A stretch of DNA of 29,317 nt from Campylobacterota bacterium (GTDB lineage: Bacteria; Campylobacterota; Campylobacteria; Campylobacterales; SZUA-545): positions 1 through 29,317 of the forward strand of contig PWVP01000099.1 of the NCBI GenBank assembly GCA_003561815.1, given 5' to 3'. Positions 15,163 to 22,977 of this stretch are shown in pieces. Positions within the stretch are counted from its first letter, which is position 1, and every line of letters begins with the position of its first letter. The notes below the pieces were generated by a model. It ran no database searches, was not told the DNA's origin, and was given only the letters and a program-made list of their open reading frames with translations. A program made the translations under genes and the position numbers.

Positions 15163-15271
15163 GGTGCGCCTCCCACTGGGTTTGCGGGTAGATAAACAAA
15201 AAGTGTTCCCGCTTCAGCCCGGCGCTAATCTGCCGATACTAAACCCTAAGGATCCAAAACAAGGATAACGC

Positions 15272-16102
15272 GTGAAATATCTGGTTGCAAGCGGGCTGGC
15301 TGGTCTGCTACTGCTAAGCGGCTGCGGCCCCTCTAAAAGTGACTACACGGCACTCTCGCAGGAGAAAGAGGCGCTGGATAAGAGCCACGAACGGCTCTCC
15401 TGGAGCCTGGAGCACCTCATCGAAGAGAACGAGGCGCTGCGCCAGGAGCTCGAGCGCATCACCAGCGGCCCTAAAAAGCTCTATGGCGATCTGCTCGCGG
15501 CGATGGAGGTGCGAGATTACGAGAGGGCCTACCGTACCGGTCGGCAGCTGATTGAGAATTTTGGCGAGAGCACAGAGGCGATCCGGGCGCGCAACTCCGT
15601 CGCCTACGCCCAGGAGATTCTTCAGAGCCGATCGCTTGAGGCCAAAAGCCGCCTACGCGCACGGCACGACTACAGCACCCAGACCACCTGGTACACCCAC
15701 CGCGATAGCCAGGAGAGCCTACTGCACGCCCCGCTCTATCTCTATATCGGTCAGCGGGGCGAGACACTCTTTTTAAGAATGCGCATCCAGCGCACCGCCG
15801 AAGGCGCCCCCCGCTGGAGCGGCTATGAGATCCGCACCCCCCAGGAGAGCTTCCGGCTGGGCCTGGAGGCAAATCAGACCCGCACCCAGGCCATCCATGG
15901 CGGCAGCTGGCAGTGGCACGATAGCACCGTCAGGCCGCAGCAGCGGCGGATGATCGATGCGCTGGTGCGCGCACGCCAGGGAAGCGTCGCCTTCTATGGC
16001 GAAGGGGCTCAAGAGGTGGTGCTCACCCCTGCCGAGATTCGTCAGATGGCGCAGATGGTTGAGAGCTACGAGGCGCTTAAGGCCTACCCCTTAGAGCCCT
16101 GA
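15272..16102 (+). CDS. Coiled-coil lipoprotein of unknown function
   Basis: The 276-residue protein starts with a lipoprotein signal (LLLLSGC, C18). A coiled-coil at about 25-66, rich in E, L and K, is followed by a helical stretch resembling a TPR-like pair (about 70-120), and then a domain of probable beta structure (about 140-275) with APLYLYIGQRGETLFLRMRI. I do not recognise the family. GTG start has AAGGA nine bases upstream. It faces the minus-strand gene 16084-16533 and overlaps it by 19 bases at the 3' ends. Confidence 0.68.
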   Translation: MKYLVASGLAGLLLLSGCGPSKSDYTALSQEKEALDKSHERLSWSLEHLIEENEALRQELERITSGPKKLYGDLLAAMEVRDYERAYRTGRQLIENFGESTEAIRARNSVAYAQEILQSRSLEAKSRLRARHDYSTQTTWYTHRDSQESLLHAPLYLYIGQRGETLFLRMRIQRTAEGAPRWSGYEIRTPQESFRLGLEANQTRTQAIHGGSWQWHDSTVRPQQRRMIDALVRARQGSVAFYGEGAQEVVLTPAEIRQMAQMVESYEALKAYPLEP

Positions 16103-16533
16103 ACCTCTTTGGCGTAACGGCGAAAGAGCTGGAGCATCTCATCGAGTCCGCCCGGCTCAAACCGCGCACTGTGGCGCAGCTGCTTCATCAGTGTTTCGGT
16201 CTCCTTCGCCCGGGAGGCGACGATATCGGCGTGCTGCGTCTCCCCTAAGAGCGAGAGCGAGTGTTTAATCAGCTCGATCAGCCGCACCACCTCCGCCTCA
16301 TCACGATCGCTATAGTCAAACCCAAAATGCTCCCCCGCCACGATCAGCTCGCCGCGCTTGCGGCCCCTCTTTTTAGCCGCCACCGGAGCAGGTGCGGGGG
16401 TGGGAGCGGCTCTATGGGGGGTATCGTGCGATCGCTTTCGCATCTGAAACATCAGCCAGATCACAACCGCCACCATCAAAAGCCCCAGCCCCACTAAGGC
16501 GATCACTACACGGGTATCATCCAGTTCGTTCAC
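16084..16533 (-). CDS. Single-pass membrane protein of unknown function
   Basis: The 149-residue protein has one N-terminal membrane helix (about 8-30, VVIALVGLGLLMVAVVIWLMF). An alanine/proline-rich and basic linker (APTPAPAPVAAKKRGRKRG) leads to a helical cytoplasmic domain (about 75-149). The family was not recognised. GTG start with AGGAT upstream. It sits downstream of glnA on the same strand, beyond a hairpin, and may be its own unit or receive read-through. Confidence 0.62.
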   Translation of the reverse strand: MNELDDTRVVIALVGLGLLMVAVVIWLMFQMRKRSHDTPHRAAPTPAPAPVAAKKRGRKRGELIVAGEHFGFDYSDRDEAEVVRLIELIKHSLSLLGETQHADIVASRAKETETLMKQLRHSARFEPGGLDEMLQLFRRYAKEVQGSKG

Positions 16534-16574
16534 ATCAAAATCCTGAAGGTGTTTAGAAAAAGCTAAGCAAGAAG

Positions 16575-16597
16575 CGGGCCGATCGACGATCGGCCCG
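16575..16597 (-). terminator. Probable terminator stem after glnA
   Basis: A perfect 23-base dyad (11-base arms around one centre base; arm CGGGCCGATCG) stands 18 bases after the glnA stop. On the minus strand the following bases are T-rich only after a gap (GCTTTTTC about 12 bases on), so termination may be partial. It contains two copies of the CGATCG hexamer. Confidence 0.5.
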
Positions 16598-16614
16598 AGA
16601 AAGAGGAGCGTCTA

Positions 16615-18051
16615 TTAGCAGGAGTAGGTGCTGATAAACTCGTAAGGGTGCGGTCTGGCTTCCCAGGGCCAGATCTCGGTGTCGTACTTGTAGTGCTGGT
16701 AGGTGGTGATGAAGGTCTCGGTCATCACGCTGCCCTCGGTGAGGAACTTCTTATCCGCCAGCATCGCCTCCACAGCTTCGCGCAGGGTGTGGGGCATCTG
16801 GTTGATCCCCTTCTCGCGAATCTCATCCAGGCTCAGCTCGAAGAGATCGATCTCCATCGGCTCACCCGGGTCGATCTTGTTCTTAATGCCGTCCAAGCCC
16901 GCCATCAGCATCGCGGTCATGGCCAGGTAGGGGTTAGAGGAGCTATCGGGGAAGCGGAACTCCACCCGCTTCGCCTTCGGGCTGGAGACAAAGGGAATCC
17001 GGCAAGAGGCGGAGCGGTTCTGGGCCGAGTAGGTCAGAATGCTCGGTGCTTCAAAGCCGGGGATCAGGCGCTTATAGCTGTTGGTAGAGGCGTTGGAGAA
17101 GGCCGCAATCGCTCTAGCGTGCTTCAATACACCGCCGATGTAGTGCAGCGCGGTCTCGCTTAGCCCCTGATACTTATCACCCGAGAAGGTGTTCTCGCCA
17201 TTTTTCCAGATCGACTGGTGGCAGTGCATCCCGTTGCCGTTGTCGCCATAGAGCGGCTTGGGCATAAACATAACGGTTCTGCCATTTAGGTGGGCGACAT
17301 TTTTGATCACATATTTGAGCTTCTGGACATTGTCCGCCGCCTCAACCAGGCTGCCAAACCGTACGCCGATCTCGCCTTGGCCCTGGGCCACTTCGTGGTG
17401 CGCGATAAAGACCTCCAAGCCCACCTCTTCGAGCACTTTAACCATCTCCGCACGCAGATCCATCATGCTGTCCACCGGCGGAACCGGGAAGTAGCCCCCT
17501 TTGGTGCCGGGGCGGTGGGCCGTGTTGTGCCGATCACCAAACTCGGTCGCGTCGTTCCAGTCCCCCTCTTCGGTGTCCACCTCGTAGTACTGGCAGTTGA
17601 TGGCGTCTTTGACCTTGACATTATCGAAGACGAAGAACTCGTTCTCCGGGCCGAAGTAGGCCACATCACCCAGTCCGGTAGACTGCAGATGCTTAAGCGC
17701 ATTTTTGGCGATGGAGCGGGGGCAGAGCTCGTAGGGCTGATCTTTATAGATATCCCACACATCACAGAAGACGATCACCGTCGAATCGGCAGTAAAGGGG
17801 TCGATAAAGGCGGTAGAGGCCTCGGGGATCAAGATCATATCCGACTTGTTGATCGGCTGCCACGCCGGCACCGAGCTGCCATCAAAGGGGATACCGTTTT
17901 TAAAGGTGTCCTCATCGACCGCTTTTACGGTGTAGGTCACATGGTGCCAGGTTCCCTTGATATCGGTGAACCTAAAATCCACAAACTCCACCTTGTGATC
18001 CTCGATCAACTTAAAAAAGTGACGAAGATCCTCTGCTCTTACATCATACAT
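16615..18051 (-). CDS. glnA: Glutamine synthetase type I, predicted non-adenylylated
   Basis: It makes glutamine from glutamate, ammonia and ATP. The 478-residue length and signatures are standard: FDGSSVPAW, GPENEFFVFD (metal-binding E), HHEVAQGQGEIG, GNGMHCHQSIW, and RLIPGFEAP and NRSASCRIP at the active site. The loop that carries the adenylylated tyrosine in E. coli (NLYDLP) reads DLFELS here, with F404 in place of tyrosine. The enzyme therefore cannot be adenylylated by GlnE, as reported for H. pylori. AAGGAG precedes the ATG, and a good -10 lies upstream. It begins the block of genes ordered as in C. jejuni. Confidence 0.97.
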   Translation of the reverse strand: MYDVRAEDLRHFFKLIEDHKVEFVDFRFTDIKGTWHHVTYTVKAVDEDTFKNGIPFDGSSVPAWQPINKSDMILIPEASTAFIDPFTADSTVIVFCDVWDIYKDQPYELCPRSIAKNALKHLQSTGLGDVAYFGPENEFFVFDNVKVKDAINCQYYEVDTEEGDWNDATEFGDRHNTAHRPGTKGGYFPVPPVDSMMDLRAEMVKVLEEVGLEVFIAHHEVAQGQGEIGVRFGSLVEAADNVQKLKYVIKNVAHLNGRTVMFMPKPLYGDNGNGMHCHQSIWKNGENTFSGDKYQGLSETALHYIGGVLKHARAIAAFSNASTNSYKRLIPGFEAPSILTYSAQNRSASCRIPFVSSPKAKRVEFRFPDSSSNPYLAMTAMLMAGLDGIKNKIDPGEPMEIDLFELSLDEIREKGINQMPHTLREAVEAMLADKKFLTEGSVMTETFITTYQHYKYDTEIWPWEARPHPYEFISTYSC

Positions 18052-18088
18052 GGTGCGCTCCTTCTGGGTTAAATTTGCGTATGGGAAG

Positions 18089-18097
18089 ATTGTAGCT
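18089..18097 (-). promoter_or_regulatory. Candidate glnA -10 element
   Basis: On the minus strand AGC-TACAAT (TACAAT = 18094 down to 18089) lies 38 bases before the glnA ATG, in the 78-base gap after the PHP gene. No -35 is evident. It resembles the -10 at 13066-13071. Confidence 0.5.
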
Positions 18098-18129
18098 TAG
18101 CTTCCAGCCCATTTCTAAAAAGTGTGTGT

Positions 18130-18906
18130 CTAAATTTTAACCAATTGGGGTTGGCGATCGACAAAGTAGCGCGCCTGGCGATAGCCCACCGATCGGGCCA
18201 GATCGTAAGCGCGCGCGAGATCCTGGCCCACGCGGCACACATCGTGCGCGTCGCTGCCAAAGGTGATGGGGATCTGCAGATCAAAGGCGGCTTTGATAAT
18301 CGCCTCGGAGGGGTAGCACTCTTCTACCGGCTTGCGCCATCCGGCACTGTTGATCTCGAGCGTCATGCCGCTATCGCGAATCGCCTCTAAGGCCCCCATT
18401 ACCGCCGCATCGACACCGTAGGCTTTAAAGTATCCAAAGACCTTGATCAGATCCAGATGGCCCACCACATCAAACAGTCCACTCTGGGCCATCTGGGCCA
18501 CCGCTTCGAAGTACGCCCTCCAGATGCTCTGGTGATCGCGCCGGGCGTACTCGCCGATAAACTCCGGATTATCAAACCCCCAGTGATCGAGAAAGTGGAT
18601 CGCGCCGATACGGTAGTCCACCCGCCGCGCGAGCACCCGATCGTCGATATACCCTGGCAGCCAGTCGATCTCATAACCCAAGACCAGCTCGATCCGGTCG
18701 CTATAGCGCGCCTTGAGCCGCCCAAACTCCGCCTCGTACTCGGCCATCTGATCAAAGGCCATCCGGTAGCGCTCATCAAAGGCCATCGGCGCATGATCGC
18801 TAAAGCCGTAAACCCTCACCCCGGCTGCGATTGCCGCCTGGATAAACTGCTCCATCGTGCCGTGGGCGTGGTGGCAGCGGCTGGTGTGGTTGTGCAGATC
18901 GATCAT
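18130..18906 (-). CDS. PHP-domain phosphoesterase, histidinol-phosphatase (HisK/HisJ) type
   Basis: The 258-residue protein has the PHP metal site: DLHNHTSRCHHAHG (H5, H7), GFSDHAPM, a central GYEIDWLPGY, HFLDHWGF, VGHLDLIKVFG and the C-terminal FGSDAHDVCRVG. Its length and motif order fit the PHP-type histidinol-phosphatase of histidine biosynthesis. Other PHP phosphoesterases look alike, so the substrate is not certain. The ribosome site is weak (AAGAG next to the ATG). It lies upstream of glnA on the same strand and divergent from cheZ. Confidence 0.8.
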   Translation of the reverse strand: MIDLHNHTSRCHHAHGTMEQFIQAAIAAGVRVYGFSDHAPMAFDERYRMAFDQMAEYEAEFGRLKARYSDRIELVLGYEIDWLPGYIDDRVLARRVDYRIGAIHFLDHWGFDNPEFIGEYARRDHQSIWRAYFEAVAQMAQSGLFDVVGHLDLIKVFGYFKAYGVDAAVMGALEAIRDSGMTLEINSAGWRKPVEECYPSEAIIKAAFDLQIPITFGSDAHDVCRVGQDLARAYDLARSVGYRQARYFVDRQPQLVKI

Positions 18907-18946
18907 CTCTTAACGCCTTTTTTTAAGGGAGTTTAATAACGAGTAG

Positions 18947-18955
18947 TGTTAGGAT
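18947..18955 (+). promoter_or_regulatory. Candidate promoter for the cheZ-purE run
   Basis: TGT-TAGGAT (TAGGAT at 18950-18955) is an extended -10 in the divergent region 18907-19010, 55 bases before the cheZ start. The overlapping TTATAG at 18955-18960 is an alternative. This is weak evidence from position and pattern. Confidence 0.3.
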
Positions 18956-19010
18956 TATAGCCAATTTGCCCGCGAACATAAAGCCGCTGCCGGCTTAAGG
19001 AAACAGCACA

Positions 19011-19688
19011 ATGACCCAAGAAGAGTTAGACGCCCTAATGAGCCAGGACCTCGACGCCCAGAGCCTTGAAGCGTCCGATGAGGAGCAGCCCGAAGCGTCC
19101 GATGTCGATAGCGATGGGTACCGCGTCAGCTCCCAGACCCAGTGGCCACCCCCGCCGCCGACCAGTGAGCACCGGGTGGTTCACCAGCTCGATGAGGTCA
19201 CCAAAGAGAGCGAAGAGAAGTCCAGCCAGATCTTTGATATCCTCGAGGCGATCAGCAATGATGCCATGGAGTCTGAGAATCTCGGCGGCAAACTCAAAGA
19301 GGATCTAAGCGCCATCTGCGAGACCTTCACCCGTCTGCACCAGCACTTCCCCTCGATCAAGACCTTTGAGGCGCAGATTAAGCGGTGCGAGGAGATGACC
19401 ACCCAGGTCGATCAGAGCATCCAGGTGGCCCAGAACACCAACGATCAGGTGATGGTGGCGATGGATGTGATGCAGTATCAGGATATCAACCGCCAGAAGA
19501 TCGAGCGGGTGATCAATGTGATGCGCGCGCTTACCCGCTACATGAACTCCCTCTTTGAGAGCCAGATTGCCGATGAGAGCCGGGTGAGTAGTGCGGTACA
19601 CATCCCCGGCGACGCCACCGACGATGTGGTGGACGAGGAGGATATCGAGGCGCTGATTGCGGCCATCGGCGGCAAAAAGCCTGACTAG
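19011..19688 (+). CDS. cheZ: CheZ-like chemotaxis phosphatase
   Basis: It probably dephosphorylates CheY-P. The 225-residue protein has a variable acidic N-terminus with a proline run (46-50), a long helical core, and the motif MDVMQYQDINRQKIERV, in which D158 and Q162 have the four-residue spacing of catalytic D143 and Q147 in E. coli CheZ. Position between glnA and the U32 gene is that of Cj0700, the remote CheZ of C. jejuni. Both ends carry a similar short helix, MTQEELDALM and DEEDIEALIAAI, like the N-terminal peptides of FliM/FliN-type proteins; the C-terminal one may bind CheY. The following GTG abuts its stop. Confidence 0.85.
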   Translation: MTQEELDALMSQDLDAQSLEASDEEQPEASDVDSDGYRVSSQTQWPPPPPTSEHRVVHQLDEVTKESEEKSSQIFDILEAISNDAMESENLGGKLKEDLSAICETFTRLHQHFPSIKTFEAQIKRCEEMTTQVDQSIQVAQNTNDQVMVAMDVMQYQDINRQKIERVINVMRALTRYMNSLFESQIADESRVSSAVHIPGDATDDVVDEEDIEALIAAIGGKKPD

Positions 19689-20948
19689 GTGAAGCGCCCC
19701 GAGCTACTGGCGCCAGCGGGCGATCCGCTCAAGCTGCGCATCGCCCTCGCCCACGGAGCCGATGCGGTCTATGGCGGGGTGAGCCACTTCTCATTGCGTC
19801 TTAGAAGTAGCAAAGAGTTTGATCTCGAAAGCTTTAAAGCGGGCATCGACCACGCCCACAGCCTGGGCAAAAAGGTCTATGTCACCATCAACGGTTTTCC
19901 CTTTAACTCCCAGATTAAACTCTTTAGCGATCATATCGCCGCGATGCGCGATCTCGGTCCCGATGCACTGATCGTCTCTAGTCCCGGCACGGTGCGTCTA
20001 GCCCGAAAGATCGCACCGGATATGCCGCTGCACCTCTCCACGCAGGCCAATGTGCTCAACCGCCTCGATGCCGAAGCCTACTTTGAGATGGGGGTCAAAC
20101 GCATTATCGCCGCGCGGGAGATGAGCCTAAAGGATCTCGAAGAGATCAAAACCGCCCTGCCCGATCTGGAGCTGGAGATATTCATCCACGGCTCGATGTG
20201 TTTTGCCTACAGCGGGCGGTGTCTCATCTCCAGTCTGCAGACCGGCCGCGTGGCCAATCGTGGCAGCTGTGCCAACGACTGCCGGTTTGAGTATGAGCTT
20301 TTTGTCCAAAACCCCGAAAGCGGGGTTCTGATGCGCTTAGAGGAGCGCGAAGAGGGCAGCTACCTCTTTAACGCTAAAGACCTCAACCTGATGAGTCATC
20401 TAAATACGATCCTCCAAAGCGGCGTGATCGACAGCCTCAAGATCGAAGGGCGCACCAAAAGCGCCTACTACGCCGGAGCGGTCACCCGCGCCTACCGGCT
20501 GGCCCTGGAGGCGATCGCACGGGGCGAAGGCGATCTCAGCGCCTACGAAGCGGAGCTGGCCACCACTAAAAACCGCGGCTTTACCGACGGCTATCTGATC
20601 AAACGCCCCTACGAAAAGAGTGGCGAAGAGACGCTGCACACCAGCCAGAGCGAAGGAACCCATCAAGTGGCCGCCATCGTGCGTGAGGAGGGGGATCTCT
20701 TTGATACCAAAGAGCGGATTCGCCCCGGCGATCGGCTGGAGGTGATCGCCCCGCCGGGTGAGAGGATCGCGCCGGCTGATAACCCGATCGGAACCCTTTC
20801 AGAAGAAAATGGCCGATTTTTTGTTACCCTTCGCACGATCCAAACCGAGTCGGGAAAAGAGCTGACCGAGGTCCACTCGGGCAATCTCAACCCTATCCGA
20901 TTGCCGGATCGTTTACCACCTTATACCTTTCTTAGGAGAGCACTATGA
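19689..20948 (+). CDS. U32 family protein (TrhP/YegQ-like, 'collagenase' PrtC type)
   Basis: The 419-residue protein starts with PELLAPAGDPLKLRIALAHGADAVYGG. It has the U32 signature IHGSMCFAYSGRCL with ANRGSCANDCRFEYEL, giving four cysteines (C171, C178, C194, C198) that could hold an iron-sulfur cluster. Members once called collagenases (H. pylori HP0169) belong with TrhP, which helps hydroxylate uridine 34 of certain tRNAs using prephenate; that role is more likely than proteolysis. GTG starts directly after the cheZ stop, with no clear ribosome site, implying coupling. TGA overlaps the purE ATG. Confidence 0.88.
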   Translation: MKRPELLAPAGDPLKLRIALAHGADAVYGGVSHFSLRLRSSKEFDLESFKAGIDHAHSLGKKVYVTINGFPFNSQIKLFSDHIAAMRDLGPDALIVSSPGTVRLARKIAPDMPLHLSTQANVLNRLDAEAYFEMGVKRIIAAREMSLKDLEEIKTALPDLELEIFIHGSMCFAYSGRCLISSLQTGRVANRGSCANDCRFEYELFVQNPESGVLMRLEEREEGSYLFNAKDLNLMSHLNTILQSGVIDSLKIEGRTKSAYYAGAVTRAYRLALEAIARGEGDLSAYEAELATTKNRGFTDGYLIKRPYEKSGEETLHTSQSEGTHQVAAIVREEGDLFDTKERIRPGDRLEVIAPPGERIAPADNPIGTLSEENGRFFVTLRTIQTESGKELTEVHSGNLNPIRLPDRLPPYTFLRRAL

Positions 20949-21442
20949 CACCGTTTGTTTCGATTCTAATGGGCAGCAAGAGTGATTATGAGACCATGAC
21001 CCACTGCGCAGAGACGCTCAAGCGCTTTGGTGTTCTCTATGAGCTGCTGGTCGCCAGCGCACACCGCACCCCCGAGCGAGCCAAAGGGTATGTCAAAGAG
21101 GCCGAAGCCAAAGGCGCACAGATCTTTATCTGCGCGGCGGGTATGGCCGCCCATCTGGCCGGTGCCATCAGCTCCGCCACCACCAAACCGGTGCTCGGTG
21201 TTCCGATGACCGGCGGCGCGCTCAACGGTGTGGATGCGCTTTATTCCACCGTGCAGATGCCCAGCCAGATGCCCGTCGGCACACTCGCGATCGGCAAAGC
21301 GGGCGCGATCAACGCGGCCTATCTGGCGGTGCAGATTCTGGCCCTCAATAACCCCGATCTGGCCAACAAGCTGATCGAAGATCGCCGCGAGATGGGCGAA
21401 AAGATCGTGAGCGACTCCGCCTCTATCGAGGTGCGGCTCTAA
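20945..21442 (+). CDS. purE: N5-carboxyaminoimidazole ribonucleotide mutase
   Basis: It catalyses the N5-CAIR to CAIR step of purine synthesis. The 165-residue class I PurE has SILMGSKSDYETM (phosphate loop), VASAHRTPERA with catalytic H40, AAGMAAHLAG and GVPMTGGALNGVDALYSTVQMP. No PurK gene is present in this window. ATG overlaps the U32 stop (ATGA) with TAGGAG upstream, and the next gene follows after 19 bases. Confidence 0.97.
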   Translation: MTPFVSILMGSKSDYETMTHCAETLKRFGVLYELLVASAHRTPERAKGYVKEAEAKGAQIFICAAGMAAHLAGAISSATTKPVLGVPMTGGALNGVDALYSTVQMPSQMPVGTLAIGKAGAINAAYLAVQILALNNPDLANKLIEDRREMGEKIVSDSASIEVRL

Positions 21443-21461
21443 TCCTACTAAGGAGTACATT

Positions 21462-21947
21462 ATGCAGACCTGGTTGAGCGTTGAGGAGTTTTCCAGACTG
21501 GTGGGGCGCGATGAGGATGCGATCGAGCAGCTCTGTGAAGAGAATAAGCCGGTGAGCAAAGTCGAGCGCGGTCGCCGCTATATCGAAAGTGCCAGCGCCA
21601 CCAGCGTGCTGCTGCCCAAAAAGGTCGAAGAGAATCTCGTCATCGAAAAGCGGGGCGAGGCGATGCAGTTTGTCGAGAAGACCGTCGGCACCATCCTCTC
21701 GATGCACGAAAAGGTGGTGGACGCCAAAGACGAGACGCTAGAGGCCCTGCGCAACGAGAACCAGTTTCTCAAAGAGGGGCTTTTAGCGATGCAAGATCTC
21801 TACGAAGAGGATCGCAAAGCGATCGAGGTGCTCACCAAGCAGCTCTCCATGACCCAGGAGGAGCTGGAGTTTGTCAAACGCAAATACAAGCTCATGTGGG
21901 GCAAAGCGATCCAGTATGCGGGTGAAAATAGTACACCTAAAAAATAA
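21462..21947 (+). CDS. Coiled-coil protein of the Cj0703 / DUF3972 type
   Basis: The 161-residue protein starts with a helix-turn-helix-like segment (about 1-45, WLSVEEFSRLVGRDEDAIEQLCEE), as in excisionase/MerR-like folds. A long charged coiled-coil (about 55-148) with regular L/E/K spacing follows. Position between purE and glyQ is that of Cj0703, and I believe the family is DUF3972, restricted to Campylobacterota. The function is unknown; a DNA-binding or structural role is suggested only by shape. AAGGAG precedes the ATG. Confidence 0.75.
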   Translation: MQTWLSVEEFSRLVGRDEDAIEQLCEENKPVSKVERGRRYIESASATSVLLPKKVEENLVIEKRGEAMQFVEKTVGTILSMHEKVVDAKDETLEALRNENQFLKEGLLAMQDLYEEDRKAIEVLTKQLSMTQEELEFVKRKYKLMWGKAIQYAGENSTPKK

Positions 21948-21977
21948 CGGCTTAGGAGCTAAGCCTACGCTAACGCT

Positions 21978-22080
21978 GAGTTTGCTTCGGCACCCAAAGG
22001 GCATCTGCCACTGTCAGACGCGCACTTCGTTTGCGTGTCACTGGCGACAGCAGGCCCTCGCACCCTTGGTGCTCTGACTC
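21978..22080. ncRNA. Rod-like inverted-repeat element upstream of glyQ
   Basis: A nested set of complementary arms folds this stretch into one long imperfect hairpin: GAGT (21978-21981) with ACTC (22077-22080); GCACC (21990-21994) with GGTGC (22068-22072); AAGGG (21997-22001) with CCCTT (22063-22067); CTG (22005-22007) with CAG (22051-22053); CTGTC (22011-22015) with GACAG (22046-22050); ACGCGCA (22018-22024) with TGCGTGT (22032-22038), closing a seven-base CTTCGTT loop. In all about 29 pairs form. It ends 18 bases before glyQ. It may be a leader structure, a small RNA or a miniature repeat element. No known family was recognised. A smaller hairpin, GGCTTA/TAAGCC, lies at 21949-21965. Confidence 0.5.
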
Positions 22081-22098
22081 TAAAAATAGGTTTTATTG

Positions 22099-22977
22099 AT
22101 GTTGACTTTTAGTGATCTGCTTTTAAAACTCCAGAGCTTCTGGCAGGAGCAGGGGTGCGTGATTGTGCAGCCCTACGATCTGCCCGCCGGAGCGGGGACT
22201 TTCCATCCGGTCACCCTGCTGCGCAGCCTGGATAGCCAGCCGTGGTCGGTGGCCTATGTGGCCCCCAGCCGCCGCCCCACCGACGGACGCTACGGCGAAA
22301 ACCCCAACCGCCTGGGGGCCTACTACCAGTTTCAGGTGCTCATCAAACCCTCGCCGGATAATATCCAGAATCTCTACCTGCGAAGCCTGGAGGCGCTGGG
22401 TCTGGATCTAAACCGCCACGATGTGCGCTTTGTGGAGGATAACTGGGAGTCGCCAACTCTGGGCGCCTGGGGTCTGGGCTGGGAGGTGTGGCTCGATGGC
22501 ATGGAGATCACGCAGTTTACCTACTTTCAGCAGGTGGGCGGTCTGGCGTGCGATCCGGTGGCGGTGGAGCTCACCTACGGCACCGAGCGGCTGGCGATGT
22601 ATCTGCAGGGGGTGGATAGCGTCTATGATATCGCCTGGAACGAGCAGGTGAGCTATGCGGATGTGCACCTGCAAAGCGAGTATGAGTTTAGCAAATACCA
22701 CTTCGAAATAGCCGACACGGCGATGCTCTTTAATCAGTTTGAGGCCTCCTCAAGCGAGTGCAAGCGGGCCTTGGAGGCGCAGCTGCCCCTGCCAGCCTAC
22801 GATCAGTGCATGGCCGCCAGCCACGCCTTTAACACCCTCGATGCCCGCAAGGCGATCTCGGCCACGCAGCGCGCTGAGTACATCCTAAAGGTGCGCGAGC
22901 TGGCCAAAGGGTGTGCCGAGCTCTACAAAGCCCAGGAGCCCCAGCGGCTTGAGCGGCTTAAGGCGCGCGGGCAATGA
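22099..22977 (+). CDS. glyQ: Glycyl-tRNA synthetase alpha subunit
   Basis: This is the alpha chain of the bacterial alpha2beta2 glycyl-tRNA synthetase; the beta-subunit gene glyS is not in this window. The 292 residues contain FWQEQGCVIVQPYDLPAGAGTFHP, RRPTDGRYGENPNRLGAYYQFQVLIKPSP, GWEVWLDGMEITQFTYFQQVGG and TYGTERLAMYLQ, all standard for GlyQ. ATG 22099 is preferred to the TTG just before it. The ribosome site is a modest AGG at 22088-22090, close behind the rod-like element. TGA overlaps the next ATG. Confidence 0.97.
   Translation: MLTFSDLLLKLQSFWQEQGCVIVQPYDLPAGAGTFHPVTLLRSLDSQPWSVAYVAPSRRPTDGRYGENPNRLGAYYQFQVLIKPSPDNIQNLYLRSLEALGLDLNRHDVRFVEDNWESPTLGAWGLGWEVWLDGMEITQFTYFQQVGGLACDPVAVELTYGTERLAMYLQGVDSVYDIAWNEQVSYADVHLQSEYEFSKYHFEIADTAMLFNQFEASSSECKRALEAQLPLPAYDQCMAASHAFNTLDARKAISATQRAEYILKVRELAKGCAELYKAQEPQRLERLKARGQ

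Noticed and set aside
16648..18072. Several long plus-strand frames opposite glnA
   Set aside because: They are shadows of a highly conserved enzyme gene, with no recognisable protein features.
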